Notes: generated by a model not told the origin, from the sequence alone. A DNA stretch of 64,000 bases from an uncultured Carboxylicivirga sp. (GCF_963674565.1 NZ_OY771430.1:5394001-5458000), one strand, 5' to 3'. Numbered from the stretch's first letter, positions 28,168 through 36,845 are shown. Made by a program: numbers and translations.

Positions 28168-29406
28168 ATGGACAACCTTACCTACTTCAGAGAACTTTGG
28201 GAAACCAGTTCAGTTGATTTCCCCTCATTAAACAAAGAATATTCCTTTCATCAAAAGATCTTGCACGAAAAGAAGTTTGATTCTTTCTTTCATTCCCTTC
28301 GCGAGAGTTTAAATGAAAGTAAAACAGATAATAATCAATCGTCTGAGAACCCTGTATTTTCTCAAATAAGAAACTTTTTAAAAGAAGGACTGGATTATTC
28401 CGATGATCAGCTTGATATTATCTTATCGGATGATATGATTACAAATACCTTACATTTTATTAACGAAGCACGCAGTTTTGATAAAGAATTGGGCTTGGAA
28501 GAAATTTTTCAGGCATGTCGGAATGTGTGGATTATGAATGGACTCCAGTATCTCTTTGGTCAGCAAATAAGACTTACACCATCCATTTTTGCATATAGCA
28601 TGTTATATCCGTATACCGATAATTTTATTGATGATGTGAGTGTTTCGGCAGAAGAAAAACAGGCATTTGCTGAACGATTCTATAAAAGGTTGGATAATCA
28701 GGTTGTAGAAGCAAAGAACGCTACAGAAACTAAAATATTTCAACTGGTAGCTAAGATAGAAGAGGAATGGCCAAGGGATTTATATCCGGATGTTTATAAA
28801 AGTTTATTAGCTATTCATGAAGCTCAGACCAAGAGTTCCGCATTGTTAACTATAGGCCATTCAATATCTAAAGAAGAGGTATTTGATATTTGTGTGAATA
28901 AGGGTGGTTGTTCGGTAATGGCCGATGGTTATCTTATTTTGGGTAACCTTAATGAAGAACAGGAAAAGTTCTTATATGGATATGGCGCTTACCTTCAGAT
29001 TCTGGATGATCTTCAGGATGTTTATACCGATAGCAGCCAGGGTTTAATGACCTGTTTTTCGGAGGCTGCAAGAAGAGATGTAATTGATGAATATGCCAGC
29101 AGAACTTTCTGGCTGGGAGAGAACATCTTAAAGAGTGTTGAACAGCTCAGTTATGCTAACAAATCTGTCTTCTTTTCATTGATGGAAAAAAGCATTGAGT
29201 TGTTTATTCTCGAATCTGTTATATCAGCAGGTTCATTATTCAGTAATAAGTATGTAAAAGCATTTAAGAGGTTCTCACCGGTTCGCATATCATACCTAAC
29301 TAAACGTAGAGACTTATTAGGCTCATATCCCAAAATTATTATTGAAAAAATTGCTGAAATAGCAATTTATCAGTTTGATCCAATAGTGAAGGAATTGGCT
29401 GATTAA
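28168..29406 (+). CDS. Class I isoprenoid-synthase-like protein, function unknown
   Basis: The ATG at 28168 is preferred to the overlapping TTG at 28165. The 412-residue, mostly helical protein has no signal peptide. Two aspartate-rich motifs stand out: DNFIDD at 151-156 and LDDLQDVYTD with D280, D281 and D284. Between them is a KSSALLTIGHS segment. This order resembles trans-prenyl diphosphate synthases and terpene synthases, where two such motifs bind magnesium and diphosphate. The N-terminal 110 residues are not recognisable. The motifs are non-canonical, so the assignment rests on the pattern and fold class only. It stands alone with its own gap upstream, and no carotenoid, hopanoid or quinone genes are nearby. 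A non-enzymatic helical protein remains possible. Confidence 0.6.
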   Translation: MDNLTYFRELWETSSVDFPSLNKEYSFHQKILHEKKFDSFFHSLRESLNESKTDNNQSSENPVFSQIRNFLKEGLDYSDDQLDIILSDDMITNTLHFINEARSFDKELGLEEIFQACRNVWIMNGLQYLFGQQIRLTPSIFAYSMLYPYTDNFIDDVSVSAEEKQAFAERFYKRLDNQVVEAKNATETKIFQLVAKIEEEWPRDLYPDVYKSLLAIHEAQTKSSALLTIGHSISKEEVFDICVNKGGCSVMADGYLILGNLNEEQEKFLYGYGAYLQILDDLQDVYTDSSQGLMTCFSEAARRDVIDEYASRTFWLGENILKSVEQLSYANKSVFFSLMEKSIELFILESVISAGSLFSNKYVKAFKRFSPVRISYLTKRRDLLGSYPKIIIEKIAEIAIYQFDPIVKELAD

Positions 29407-29422
29407 GGCAATACAATAAAAA

Positions 29423-29449
29423 GAGGGTGCCTCAATTTTGGACACCCTC
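29423..29449 (-). terminator. Terminator of the AbiH-type gene
   Basis: GAGGGTG (29423-29429) pairs with CACCCTC (29443-29449). Read on the minus strand the hairpin is followed by TTTTTATT, just after the AbiH stop codon. The plus strand shows a weaker tail, so it may also stop the convergent isoprenoid-synthase-like gene. Confidence 0.75.
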
Positions 29450-29451
29450 AT

Positions 29452-30606
29452 TTAGTCTGCATATTTTGGTTGGGGCATTGGTTTACCTTTGGGGATAAGT
29501 CTTTTTCTAAAAGTACCTTTATCTTTAAAATGTCTGTATATATTGTATGTTTTTTCTTTGAAATCAGTACTCCCATCAAGCTTCTTATGGTAAAAGATTT
29601 TTATGTATCTGCAGTCTTGATGTTCAAATATTTCATTCAACATAGTTCTATCTGAAACTCCACAAGAATGTCCAAACACATACACCTCAAAAGGACCAGA
29701 TTCTAAGAAACCTAAAAGGTTTTGATAATTATTTTGGGATACGTATTCGAATGATTTGATATGCTTATAAAGTTCATTTTCATTTAACTCTTCAAATAAA
29801 GAATACTCACTATCTAATTCATCCCCATATCCAAAAATAGGTTCTCCGTGTTTATCCAGTTCAAGACTACCATGAATATATGTAATTGTGGAAGGAATCG
29901 ATGAGTTACATACACGTACATATGGTTCTAAAGTATTCGTGTAATTAAAATTTAAAAAAAATAATTCTCCTGGTATTTGATCGCTTCCATTTTCTTCTCC
30001 ATAAATATCTTCACAAAATGAATCAACCAATGGTTGGATATCAAAAGAATTAGTAAACTCACCTTCCTTCTCTTTAAGATACTCAATAAGCTTGGATTTA
30101 ATCAAGTCAAAGTCTTTATTTAATGCTATGACATTGGAACTTGAAACATTCTTTGCTTTTTTTAAGAAACTAAAATATTCGTATTCAATATCTACCCATC
30201 CTTTATTAATTGCATTTACATATATATGTCGAAGGAAAGATGAAACTTTATATTCGTGTCCAGGCTCTCGTTTCGCTGAAAAAATTCTATCTATGACTTG
30301 GTTAATGTCATCAGATGTTATTTCACCGGAGTAGTGAATCTTATATGTAGGATTAGGTTTTCCAATTTCTATCAAATCGTCTTTAAAATATGATTTTTTT
30401 AAAAATTCTTTAACACAATTCGTTACATATGATGTAATAAAATTCTTAAATGATGTTTCTATTTTATGAGCAAGATCAAACCCATTTCCTACTATTATTA
30501 GTCTATTTCTACGATTCAGAATTTTCTTATGTTGCATTTCCGGTGTAGGCATAACAATAAAATTAATTGTAATTTCAATATTATTGATAAATTGTGAATT
30601 AGCCAC
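29452..30606 (-). CDS. AbiH-family abortive infection protein
   Basis: The family is recognised by LIIVGNGFDLAHKIETSF at about 36-53, LNFNYTNTLE and YIHGSL in the middle, and VYVFGHSCGVSDRTMLNEIF near the end. This NGFDL/NYT/HG/GHS order defines AbiH, named after a lactococcal phage-resistance gene. Its biochemical action is not settled; the motif layout has been compared to SIR2-like nucleotide-binding folds, and that comparison is inference. The 384-residue length is normal. A later start at Met19 is possible. The gene is more AT-rich than its neighbours by eye and stands alone between a terminator and a tRNA gene, a common setting for acquired defence genes. No partner gene is present. Confidence 0.85.
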   Translation of the reverse strand: MANSQFINNIEITINFIVMPTPEMQHKKILNRRNRLIIVGNGFDLAHKIETSFKNFITSYVTNCVKEFLKKSYFKDDLIEIGKPNPTYKIHYSGEITSDDINQVIDRIFSAKREPGHEYKVSSFLRHIYVNAINKGWVDIEYEYFSFLKKAKNVSSSNVIALNKDFDLIKSKLIEYLKEKEGEFTNSFDIQPLVDSFCEDIYGEENGSDQIPGELFFLNFNYTNTLEPYVRVCNSSIPSTITYIHGSLELDKHGEPIFGYGDELDSEYSLFEELNENELYKHIKSFEYVSQNNYQNLLGFLESGPFEVYVFGHSCGVSDRTMLNEIFEHQDCRYIKIFYHKKLDGSTDFKEKTYNIYRHFKDKGTFRKRLIPKGKPMPQPKYAD

Positions 30607-30720
30607 TTATTTAAAAGAATAATTATAATCTATTCCGTATGACAATTAATTATTAAAGTAATGTCAAATTAAATATCTCAATTAAAATCTTTTTTAATAA
30701 ATGTGGGGAAAGTGCGGGGA

Positions 30721-30760
30721 AAATAAAAATCCTAACGCTAGAAATCAATGCGTTAGGATT
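30721..30760 (-). terminator. Terminator of tRNA-Leu
   Basis: An 11-bp perfect stem, AATCCTAACGC (30728-30738) with GCGTTAGGATT (30750-30760), is followed on the minus strand by TTTTATTT. It begins 7 bp past the tRNA 3' end. Confidence 0.8.
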
Positions 30761-30767
30761 TGAAATG

Positions 30768-30851
30768 TGCCCAAAACAGGACTCGAACCTGCACGTCCTT
30801 GCGAACACTGGTCCCTGAAACCAGCGCGTCTACCAATTCCGCCATTTGGGC
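30768..30851 (-). tRNA. tRNA-Leu (anticodon CAG)
   Basis: On the minus strand a 7-bp acceptor stem, GCCCAAA with TTTGGGC, encloses an 84-nt gene with discriminator A, as expected for leucine. The anticodon arm is CTGGT-TTCAGGG-ACCAG, giving CAG. The long variable arm (GTTCGCAAGGAC region) is typical of a class II tRNA, and the T loop GGTTCGAGTCC is canonical. CCA is not encoded. Confidence 0.97.
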
Positions 30852-30860
30852 ATTTATTAC

Positions 30861-30900
30861 CGTCTACCATCCCGATAGTTATCGGGACTGCCATTTGGGC
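30861..30900 (-). repeat. Broken partial copy of the tRNA-Leu 5' end with inserted palindrome
   Basis: Read on the minus strand, GCCCAAATGGC (30900-30890) repeats the first 11 bases of the tRNA, and TGGTAGACGG (30870-30861) repeats the D-arm segment TGGTAGACG. Between them is the palindrome TCCCGATA-AC-TATCGGGA (30887-30870), which does not belong to the tRNA and replaces the GAAT of the intact gene. The copy ends before the anticodon arm. It lies in the leader of the intact tRNA gene, 9 bp upstream of it. Confidence 0.75.
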
Positions 30901-30910
30901 TTGCGGAAAG

Positions 30911-30918
30911 CAAATATA
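30911..30918 (-). promoter_or_regulatory. Predicted -7 element for tRNA-Leu
   Basis: TATATTTG on the minus strand (30918-30911) fits TAnnTTTG. The matching -33 element is poor. Transcription from here would pass through the broken tRNA copy before the real tRNA. Confidence 0.4.
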
Positions 30919-31083
30919 ATATTTCAGTTTGAAATTATATGAAAGAACCGATCAGAATCATCCAATCGGCTCGTTTTATATTGTTATGTTTTGATCTGTA
31001 GGTATTTGTTTTGTAGACTAAGATTTACTTTATGGGAAGAAATATTCTATTAGTCTACAGTCTAATAATCTACTAGTCTAATT

Positions 31084-33267
31084 CTACAGATTACGGAAAA
31101 TATAATCTGCCTTCATTCTGTAAAGATGTGAGCGTGTGTTTCCTCCGTAAATACTGTGATTACGGTTAGTGTATGAAAACATGTCAAACTGAATACCAGC
31201 CTGCACTAAACGATCAACATATTCGATGGTATTTTGGTAATGAACATTGTCGTCAGCCGTACCATGGATAAGAAATAAACGACCTTTTACATCTTTGGCT
31301 AAGTTCATCGGGCAGTTTTCGTATCCTTTAGGATTTTCTTTTGGAGTACGCATGTAACGCTCGGTATAAACAGAATCGTAATAGCGGTAGCTTGTAACCG
31401 GAGCAACAGCAATACCAATTTTAAACACATCTGATTTGCTTAAACACATGGCTGTCATGTATCCGCCATAACTCCATCCCCAAATACCAATGCGCGAAGC
31501 ATCAACATACGGCAGACCTCCAAAGTATTTAGCAGCTTCTATCTGATCATGCGATTCAATCTCACCCAAATTAAGATAGGTACATTTGCGGAATTCTTCA
31601 CCACGAGCACCGGTACCACGAGGATCAACACAAGCAACCATATAACCTTCGGTAGCCAGGTACTGTTCCCATCCAAGACTCCAGTTGTCAAGTACTTGTT
31701 GAGAATTAGGACCACTGTATTGAACCATTAATAGTGGATATTCTTTGTTTGGATCGAAGTTTAATGGTTTAACCATCCAACCGTTTAATTCAACACCTTC
31801 AGTTGTTTTAAATGTAAAGAATTCTTTTGGACTTAGCTGATAACCTTCAACTCGTGATTTTAAATCAGCATTGTCTTTCAAAACTCTTACCAATTTTCCA
31901 CTACCATCATGCAAGGTTACGAGGGTAGGAGTGGTGGTGTTTGAGAAATTATTGATATAATATTTAAATCCTTTACTGAATGATGCACTGTTGGTACCTT
32001 CTTTATCCGAGAATTTGATTTTCTTTTTTCCATCAGAGCTTACAGCATAAACCTCTCGTTGTAATGGAGATTTTGCAGCTGCCTGGTAATAAAACAGTTT
32101 TTTGTTTACATCGTATCCAAGGTAGTCAGTCACATCCCATTCTCCTTTGGTTACTTGTGCCACTTTGGCACCAGCCATGGAGTATAGATGAATATGGTTG
32201 TAACCATCTATTTCTCCAACATAAACAAAGTACTTATTGTCCTCAGTAAATTGAAGATTGTCTAATACGCCTTCTCCTATATAATATTCATTGCGATCGG
32301 TGAAGATGGTATTACAAATACCTGATGCTGTATTGGCAATCATCAGATCAAACTGGTTTTGATGACGATTAAATTTCATTATCCCCAGTTTGCCTTCGGT
32401 ATAAGTAAAACGTACACGAGGGATATAAATATCTGTTTCATCACCAATATCCATTGTTTTGGTAGTGCGGTTTTTAATGTTAAAAACGTGTACACTTACT
32501 GTAGCATTTTCTTCTCCAGCTTTAGGATATTTGAAACGATACTGATCGGGATATAAAGCGTTTTCTTCGTGTGTTGGATTTGAAGCCTGATAAACAGGAA
32601 ATGAGTATTCTTTTACCTTCGATTCATCAAAACGGATAAAAGCAATTTCCTGGCTGTTTGGCGACCAGTCATAGGCTTTATTAAAGCTGAATTCCTCTTC
32701 GTAAACCCAGTCTGGAGCACCGTTAATAATGGCATTGTATTCTCCATCGCTTGTAATGGCACTCTCAGTTCCAAACTTCAGTTTTTTCAGAAACAGGTTA
32801 TTGTCACGTACAAAAGCAACCATTTCACCATTGGGAGAAAAAGAGGCAACTTGTTGTTTTCCATTTTCTGATAAAGGATTTAGCTCTTTATGAACCAAAT
32901 CGTATATGTAATAATCAGCTCTGAATGAATGGCGATAAATCTTTTTGCTGTTGGTATAAAACAATACTTTGGTTTCATCGGCATTTAATTCGTAGCCTTC
33001 AATATATCTTACCGGACAATTTTCAATTGATTTTAAATCCAGAATGGTAGCCACCTTTTTTCCTGACTTATACTCAAACTTCTCGATTTTTGATCCTTCT
33101 TCAAGGGTGGTAAAATGAATACCATCGTTCATCGAGGTTAAACCATAAACCGAACGGGCATAAAAGGTTCCTTTTGTTGTGAAATCATCCAGTGTTACTG
33201 TCTTTTTCTGGGCGAAAACCAATGCAGGTAAGGCCAGAAAAATCATTAAATAAAAAAGCTTGCGCAT
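31084..33267 (-). CDS. Dipeptidyl peptidase IV (S9B serine peptidase)
   Basis: A signal peptide (about 1-19, ending VFAQ) leads to an eight-bladed propeller that carries the DPP IV glutamate pair in DWVYEEEF. The catalytic alpha/beta-hydrolase domain (about 470-727) has GWSYGGY with Ser599, HGTADDNVHYQ with the catalytic Asp at 672/673 and NRNHSIYGG with His704. The enzyme removes X-Pro or X-Ala dipeptides from the N-terminus of peptides in the periplasm. The length of 727 agrees with bacterial homologues. It stands alone, with a predicted promoter about 50 bp upstream. The tRNA-Leu gene downstream is on the same strand. Confidence 0.95.
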   Translation of the reverse strand: MRKLFYLMIFLALPALVFAQKKTVTLDDFTTKGTFYARSVYGLTSMNDGIHFTTLEEGSKIEKFEYKSGKKVATILDLKSIENCPVRYIEGYELNADETKVLFYTNSKKIYRHSFRADYYIYDLVHKELNPLSENGKQQVASFSPNGEMVAFVRDNNLFLKKLKFGTESAITSDGEYNAIINGAPDWVYEEEFSFNKAYDWSPNSQEIAFIRFDESKVKEYSFPVYQASNPTHEENALYPDQYRFKYPKAGEENATVSVHVFNIKNRTTKTMDIGDETDIYIPRVRFTYTEGKLGIMKFNRHQNQFDLMIANTASGICNTIFTDRNEYYIGEGVLDNLQFTEDNKYFVYVGEIDGYNHIHLYSMAGAKVAQVTKGEWDVTDYLGYDVNKKLFYYQAAAKSPLQREVYAVSSDGKKKIKFSDKEGTNSASFSKGFKYYINNFSNTTTPTLVTLHDGSGKLVRVLKDNADLKSRVEGYQLSPKEFFTFKTTEGVELNGWMVKPLNFDPNKEYPLLMVQYSGPNSQQVLDNWSLGWEQYLATEGYMVACVDPRGTGARGEEFRKCTYLNLGEIESHDQIEAAKYFGGLPYVDASRIGIWGWSYGGYMTAMCLSKSDVFKIGIAVAPVTSYRYYDSVYTERYMRTPKENPKGYENCPMNLAKDVKGRLFLIHGTADDNVHYQNTIEYVDRLVQAGIQFDMFSYTNRNHSIYGGNTRSHLYRMKADYIFRNL

Positions 33268-33314
33268 ATGATTGATTGTTTTAATGATTTTAATTAGCAG
33301 ATCTATAAGAAATC

Positions 33315-33346
33315 CAAAACTAATAAAAAAGTGCTTCTTATAACAA
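33315..33346 (-). promoter_or_regulatory. Predicted promoter of the dipeptidyl peptidase gene
   Basis: On the minus strand TTG (33346-33344), a 21-bp spacer and TAGTTTTG (33322-33315) fit the consensus. Transcription would start near 33308, about 40 bp before the ATG. Confidence 0.5.
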
Positions 33347-33437
33347 TGGCAAATGACAGGGTATTAAAATAACAATATGTTTTTATGTTTCGATTGTTGC
33401 TTATTTGGGTTATGTAACAAACAATAACTAATCAATA

Positions 33438-33475
33438 AAGGGTAACAGCAAACTTAATTGCCGACACCCTTTTTA
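33438..33475 (-). terminator. Possible terminator of the ECF sigma operon
   Basis: On the minus strand AGGGTGTCGGCAA and TTGCTGTTACCCT form an imperfect stem with internal mismatches, followed by TTTATTG. It lies 24 bp past the stop of the last operon gene. The mismatches lower confidence. Confidence 0.45.
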
Positions 33476-33498
33476 TTAAGATTAGATTGAAGTCAATT

Positions 33499-34563
33499 CT
33501 ACATTATTGAAATGGATACGTTGATTCCGGGATATACATTTTTAAAGAAATCGTTGAAATACATTTGAGGCCCAACACCTAAATGTTTATTCAATCGGGT
33601 ATTTAAGCCTAAGCGATAGGTGTTGTTGGCAAAAAACTCACCTCTTTGTTTAGTCATAAAACCAAAAGTTAACCCAACCCATTCATCTTTACCAATGGTT
33701 CGCGAAAAGTTATACGAATAGCCCAGGTCAATAAATTCATTCACATATTTCTGGTCAGGTGTTGTAAAGTTATACATCCATTCGTAGGTAAAGCTAAAGG
33801 CATGTTTGTCAATTCCTTTTCGTGTGAATATAATGGCTGCCTGAGCATTAAAACTTCCTAACCATTGGCCTTTCAGACTTTGCAGGCCTGAACCAGCTGA
33901 TAACTGGATCACATCCATTGGACCTCTTGCAATATCAATTTTTATAAGGTCTGGCTGTGCTTTACTATCAATTCGAATGTATGCGGTAAATAGCTTATTA
34001 CTGGCATATTTATTTTCTTTCTTACTAAGTAATTCTTCTACATTCTGAATAATCTTTTCAAAATCATACAATAGCAATTCATCAAGTTGTTCTATAGAGT
34101 TGAAATGTATAAATGCTTTGTATTGATTAAAGTGATTGTTGGACGATAATTCCAGACGATGAATTCGTTTGTTGATTAGTATCTCATTACTTAGAGTTGA
34201 ATCTTTTAAATAAGCTGATTCATTCATGGTTAATAGGATAGTTGTGGGTGCACGATATTCATCAAATGTAATGGAACTGACAACCTGTTTTCCATCGCCT
34301 TTTTTGTACACAAACTTCACAGGGTGGTCTGCACTTAGCTCATCGGTATCAAGCTTTTTAAAGTCGTTAAGAAAAGACTCCAGGTACGTTTTAACTTCTT
34401 TCAATACAATTACATCTTTGGGTTTCTGGAAATACACCAATTGATCTATTTGTACATTATTAGGCATTATAAGGCGCAAGGTATCTTTGCTGCTTTCTTT
34501 GGCTTGCAAGGCTGGTATAAGTATGGTTGCCAGCAACAGTGCTATGGTTGTTTTTTTAATCAT
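33499..34563 (-). CDS. Exported protein of unknown function, last gene of ECF sigma operon
   Basis: I do not recognise this family. The 354-residue protein has a clear signal peptide (about 1-21, ending LQA). The middle part (about 35-190) is rich in charged helices with several Lys/Glu/Leu stretches. From about 205 the sequence alternates polar and hydrophobic residues with aromatic ends (GSFNAQAAIIF, HAFSFTYEWMYNF, DLGYSYNFSRTI, EWVGLTFGFM, TYRLGLNTRL), which suggests a small outer-membrane barrel or beta sandwich. The C-terminal residue is Met, not the usual aromatic. It lies 21 bp after the anti-sigma-like gene and is probably co-transcribed, so it may be an envelope sensor or target of that regulator. 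Confidence 0.6.
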   Translation of the reverse strand: MIKKTTIALLLATILIPALQAKESSKDTLRLIMPNNVQIDQLVYFQKPKDVIVLKEVKTYLESFLNDFKKLDTDELSADHPVKFVYKKGDGKQVVSSITFDEYRAPTTILLTMNESAYLKDSTLSNEILINKRIHRLELSSNNHFNQYKAFIHFNSIEQLDELLLYDFEKIIQNVEELLSKKENKYASNKLFTAYIRIDSKAQPDLIKIDIARGPMDVIQLSAGSGLQSLKGQWLGSFNAQAAIIFTRKGIDKHAFSFTYEWMYNFTTPDQKYVNEFIDLGYSYNFSRTIGKDEWVGLTFGFMTKQRGEFFANNTYRLGLNTRLNKHLGVGPQMYFNDFFKNVYPGINVSISIM

Positions 34564-34584
34564 CTTAGTTTTGTTATTGGATTA

Positions 34585-35307
34585 TTATCGAAAAGAAAAA
34601 GTACGTCGGATAGGGGCTGTGCCGGCAGGGCCATTACCGAGTTTTAGCTGCACTTTTTCTTCTTCTGTTTCGTTTAAAGAAATAGCTGATCCGTTTTCTT
34701 TTGATGAAGCAAGCATCTGCTGATCATAGTTAATATCAAAGGTCGATTTAGTCTTCATCTTGCTGATTACCGTTAGGTATTCCTGTTCCATGTCATCCAT
34801 ATTATTCAGCAGTTTTTGAATACTGTCGTTTAAATCGGATGTAGCTGTTGATAATTCCTGAAGCGATGCTTTTAAGTTCATATTCTCATTTTCTAGTGTT
34901 GCCAGCTGGGTTTGCATCTGCAACTGATTCTGGTTGCAATCCGGATCGGGAATCTTTTTTTCTTCCACCACCGTCACATATCTTATTTCTTTCTCGGATT
35001 TAGTTGTATTAAGAGAGTCTCGTAGTTGTTTCAGCTCTTTTTGCTGTTTAATTTGCTCCGACAAAAGCATATTATTATCTAAGCGGGCATGTCTAGTGCT
35101 GATGATTGCATAACCCAAACTACCGCTGAGCAGCAGAATAATAACAATGGCTGCAACTTGCATCAAACGATAATGCCAAAGAGGAACGGTTTTGACAGAT
35201 AATCTTCCAAGTATTGCTTTTTTATTAAAAGCCAGAGGAGAAGGTTCATTCTCCCATTTTTCAATGGCCTTGCGTATATTGTTTTCATCGAATGGCTGCA
35301 TAGTCAT
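34585..35307 (-). CDS. Membrane coiled-coil protein, putative anti-sigma factor
   Basis: The start overlaps the ECF sigma gene by 23 bp. The 240-residue protein has a cytoplasmic N-terminus of about 45 residues (FDENNIRKAIEKWENE), one membrane helix at about 48-70, and a long periplasmic coiled coil (about 75-185). Its disordered tail ends GTAPIRRTFSFR. The overlap and topology are typical of membrane anti-sigma factors. The N-terminus lacks the HxxxCxxC zinc motif of the ZAS family, so the anti-sigma role is inferred from position. Confidence 0.65.
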   Translation of the reverse strand: MTMQPFDENNIRKAIEKWENEPSPLAFNKKAILGRLSVKTVPLWHYRLMQVAAIVIILLLSGSLGYAIISTRHARLDNNMLLSEQIKQQKELKQLRDSLNTTKSEKEIRYVTVVEEKKIPDPDCNQNQLQMQTQLATLENENMNLKASLQELSTATSDLNDSIQKLLNNMDDMEQEYLTVISKMKTKSTFDINYDQQMLASSKENGSAISLNETEEEKVQLKLGNGPAGTAPIRRTFSFR

Positions 35308-35827
35308 CTTCGTTTTGCTGAATGTAAGTCTTTAGTAAATTGCGGGCTTTACTCAACTGCGATTTGGATGTACCTTCCGAAATGGAAAGCATTTCACCTA
35401 TTTCTTTATGTGTATATCCCTCAATTACATATAAATTAAAAATGGTACGGTAACCATCGGGTAGTCGTAACACCATCTTAACAATGTCTTGCTCGTGCAG
35501 GTGTTGGTCGGTTCGAATGGGCGACTCTTCAATGTGATCAATCAAGCTGATGTTATCCTGAAAGCGGACATGTTTCCTAATTTCCATCAACGATTGGTTG
35601 ATTGTAATTTTTCGGGCCCATGCTTTAAAAGCTCCTTCTTCTTCAATGTTGGTTGAGTCGATTTTTTCAAAGATGTTTAAAAAAGCCTGCGACACCACAT
35701 CTTCCACCAGATGGGTTTCTTTCAGGTAACGATAGGCAACCTTGCACAGATAATCTGAATAAAGTTCAAACACCTTGAACTGTGCCTTGCTTCGTTTCTT
35801 TTTTAAATCTTTAATTAGTTTCTTCAC
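35285..35827 (-). CDS. ECF-family RNA polymerase sigma factor
   Basis: The 180-residue protein contains sigma region 2 (YSDYLCKVAYRYLKETHLVEDVVSQAFLNIF within 22-55, and FKAWARKITINQSL) and region 4 (LPDGYRTIFNLYVIEGYTHKEIGEMLSISEGTSKSQLSKARNLL within 125-168). It lacks region 3, as expected for ECF factors. It directs polymerase to a small set of promoters, probably including its own. It leads a three-gene minus-strand operon with a membrane coiled-coil protein and an exported protein. I found no vegetative-type promoter upstream, which would be consistent with self-activation. Confidence 0.92.
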   Translation of the reverse strand: MKKLIKDLKKKRSKAQFKVFELYSDYLCKVAYRYLKETHLVEDVVSQAFLNIFEKIDSTNIEEEGAFKAWARKITINQSLMEIRKHVRFQDNISLIDHIEESPIRTDQHLHEQDIVKMVLRLPDGYRTIFNLYVIEGYTHKEIGEMLSISEGTSKSQLSKARNLLKTYIQQNEDDYAAIR

Positions 35828-36137
35828 TTGTTGGGCAATGTGTTTACTAAGATAAATGCACGCTTTGTAAAAAGGGTTGCCTGAGGGAATTATTTTTTTA
35901 GCTATTGGCTAATAGCTATCAGCTGATAGCTATGAAAGAATCAAAGCTTTTTTTATGATTTCTTATCATAGTTGAATAATCGATTCATTTTGGAAAGTAA
36001 TTTTATGTTAGCTATTTTAATCTTGTCAAATATAATTCTAACGATTTTTAATAGTATTATGTAATTATAGTTTTAAACAGGAGTATTACTAAAATTTGTT
36101 TTGAATATTCATTAAGTTACGTAAGTGCATAAACAAC
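35828..36137. other. Intergenic region between divergent genes
   Basis: The 310-bp gap separates the ECF sigma gene from the methyltransferase gene. It holds the 20-bp palindrome described separately and otherwise AT-rich sequence without a plausible coding frame. AAAATTTG at 36091-36098 is a poor -7 match for the methyltransferase. Confidence 0.5.
35913..35932. repeat. 20-bp perfect palindrome, AGCT-rich repeat copy 3
   Basis: TAGCTATCAGCTGATAGCTA is a perfect palindrome. It extends to the left with AGCTATTGGCTAATAGC, so the whole element covers about 35900-35932. It is the most ordered member of the AGCT-rich intergenic set. Confidence 0.7.
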
Positions 36138-36845
36138 ATGGAAAAAGAATTATTCAATACTAAAATTCTGGAAATTGAAAAAAGTATTTGGGAAGTTGAA
36201 GGACTTCACAAAGGGGAATACGACGATCAGGCAGTTCAATACGATAGACTAATTAGTAATGGGTTGTATAATCGTCTTATGTGGGGAAATGTTCCCCAAG
36301 ATTATTCTGCTTTTTGTAAAAAGGGACTGGAAAAAAGTAACGGTGGAATTATTGCTGATATTGGTTGTGGTACTTTAAGTTTTACGTACAAGGAATATTC
36401 AGTACACAATAATGATGATTTGTATTTGTGCGATTTATCTTATGAGATGTTGAAAATTGGGAAAAGGAGAATTCAAAAAACTGGTCTTGACATTTCAAAC
36501 ATTAATTTTCTTCGATCAGATGCTTTGAACTTACCATTTAAAGACAAAATGGTTGATACAGTTTTTAGTTTTGGACTATTTCATATATTCAATAATCCTT
36601 CTTCTTTGATAAATGAAATTGTAAGAATCCTTAAACCCAATGGAAAGATTTTTCTAACCAGTTTATGTAATGACAGATTATTGAGTGCTAAATACCTTAG
36701 TTTTTTGCATAAAAAGGGACATGTTGCGGTTCCTCTTAAATCAACTGAAATAAAAAATATAGTTGAGAATAGTGGAATAGATATATCAGAGTTTATTGTA
36801 AAAGGAGGAATGACTTCTATTACCGGAATAAAAAAAGCGAAATGA
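36138..36845 (+). CDS. Class I SAM-dependent methyltransferase
   Basis: The 235-residue protein has the Rossmann-type methyltransferase motifs: IIADIGCGTLSF at about 71-82 (motif I), LYLCDLSYEML (motif II), FLRSDALNLPFKD (motif III) and VRILKPNGKIFLTSL (post-motif). It falls in the Methyltransf_11 group. The substrate is unknown. Its last four bases overlap the start of the next gene (ATGA), so the two are coupled. The pair is more AT-rich by eye than the adjacent M28 peptidase gene. It has no recognisable operon partner that would give a pathway. Confidence 0.85.
   Translation: MEKELFNTKILEIEKSIWEVEGLHKGEYDDQAVQYDRLISNGLYNRLMWGNVPQDYSAFCKKGLEKSNGGIIADIGCGTLSFTYKEYSVHNNDDLYLCDLSYEMLKIGKRRIQKTGLDISNINFLRSDALNLPFKDKMVDTVFSFGLFHIFNNPSSLINEIVRILKPNGKIFLTSLCNDRLLSAKYLSFLHKKGHVAVPLKSTEIKNIVENSGIDISEFIVKGGMTSITGIKKAK

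Noticed and set aside
30690..30725. GGGGAAA repeats near the tRNA as an integration attachment site
   Set aside because: No integrase gene and no second copy of the tRNA 3' end was found, so an attachment site cannot be supported.
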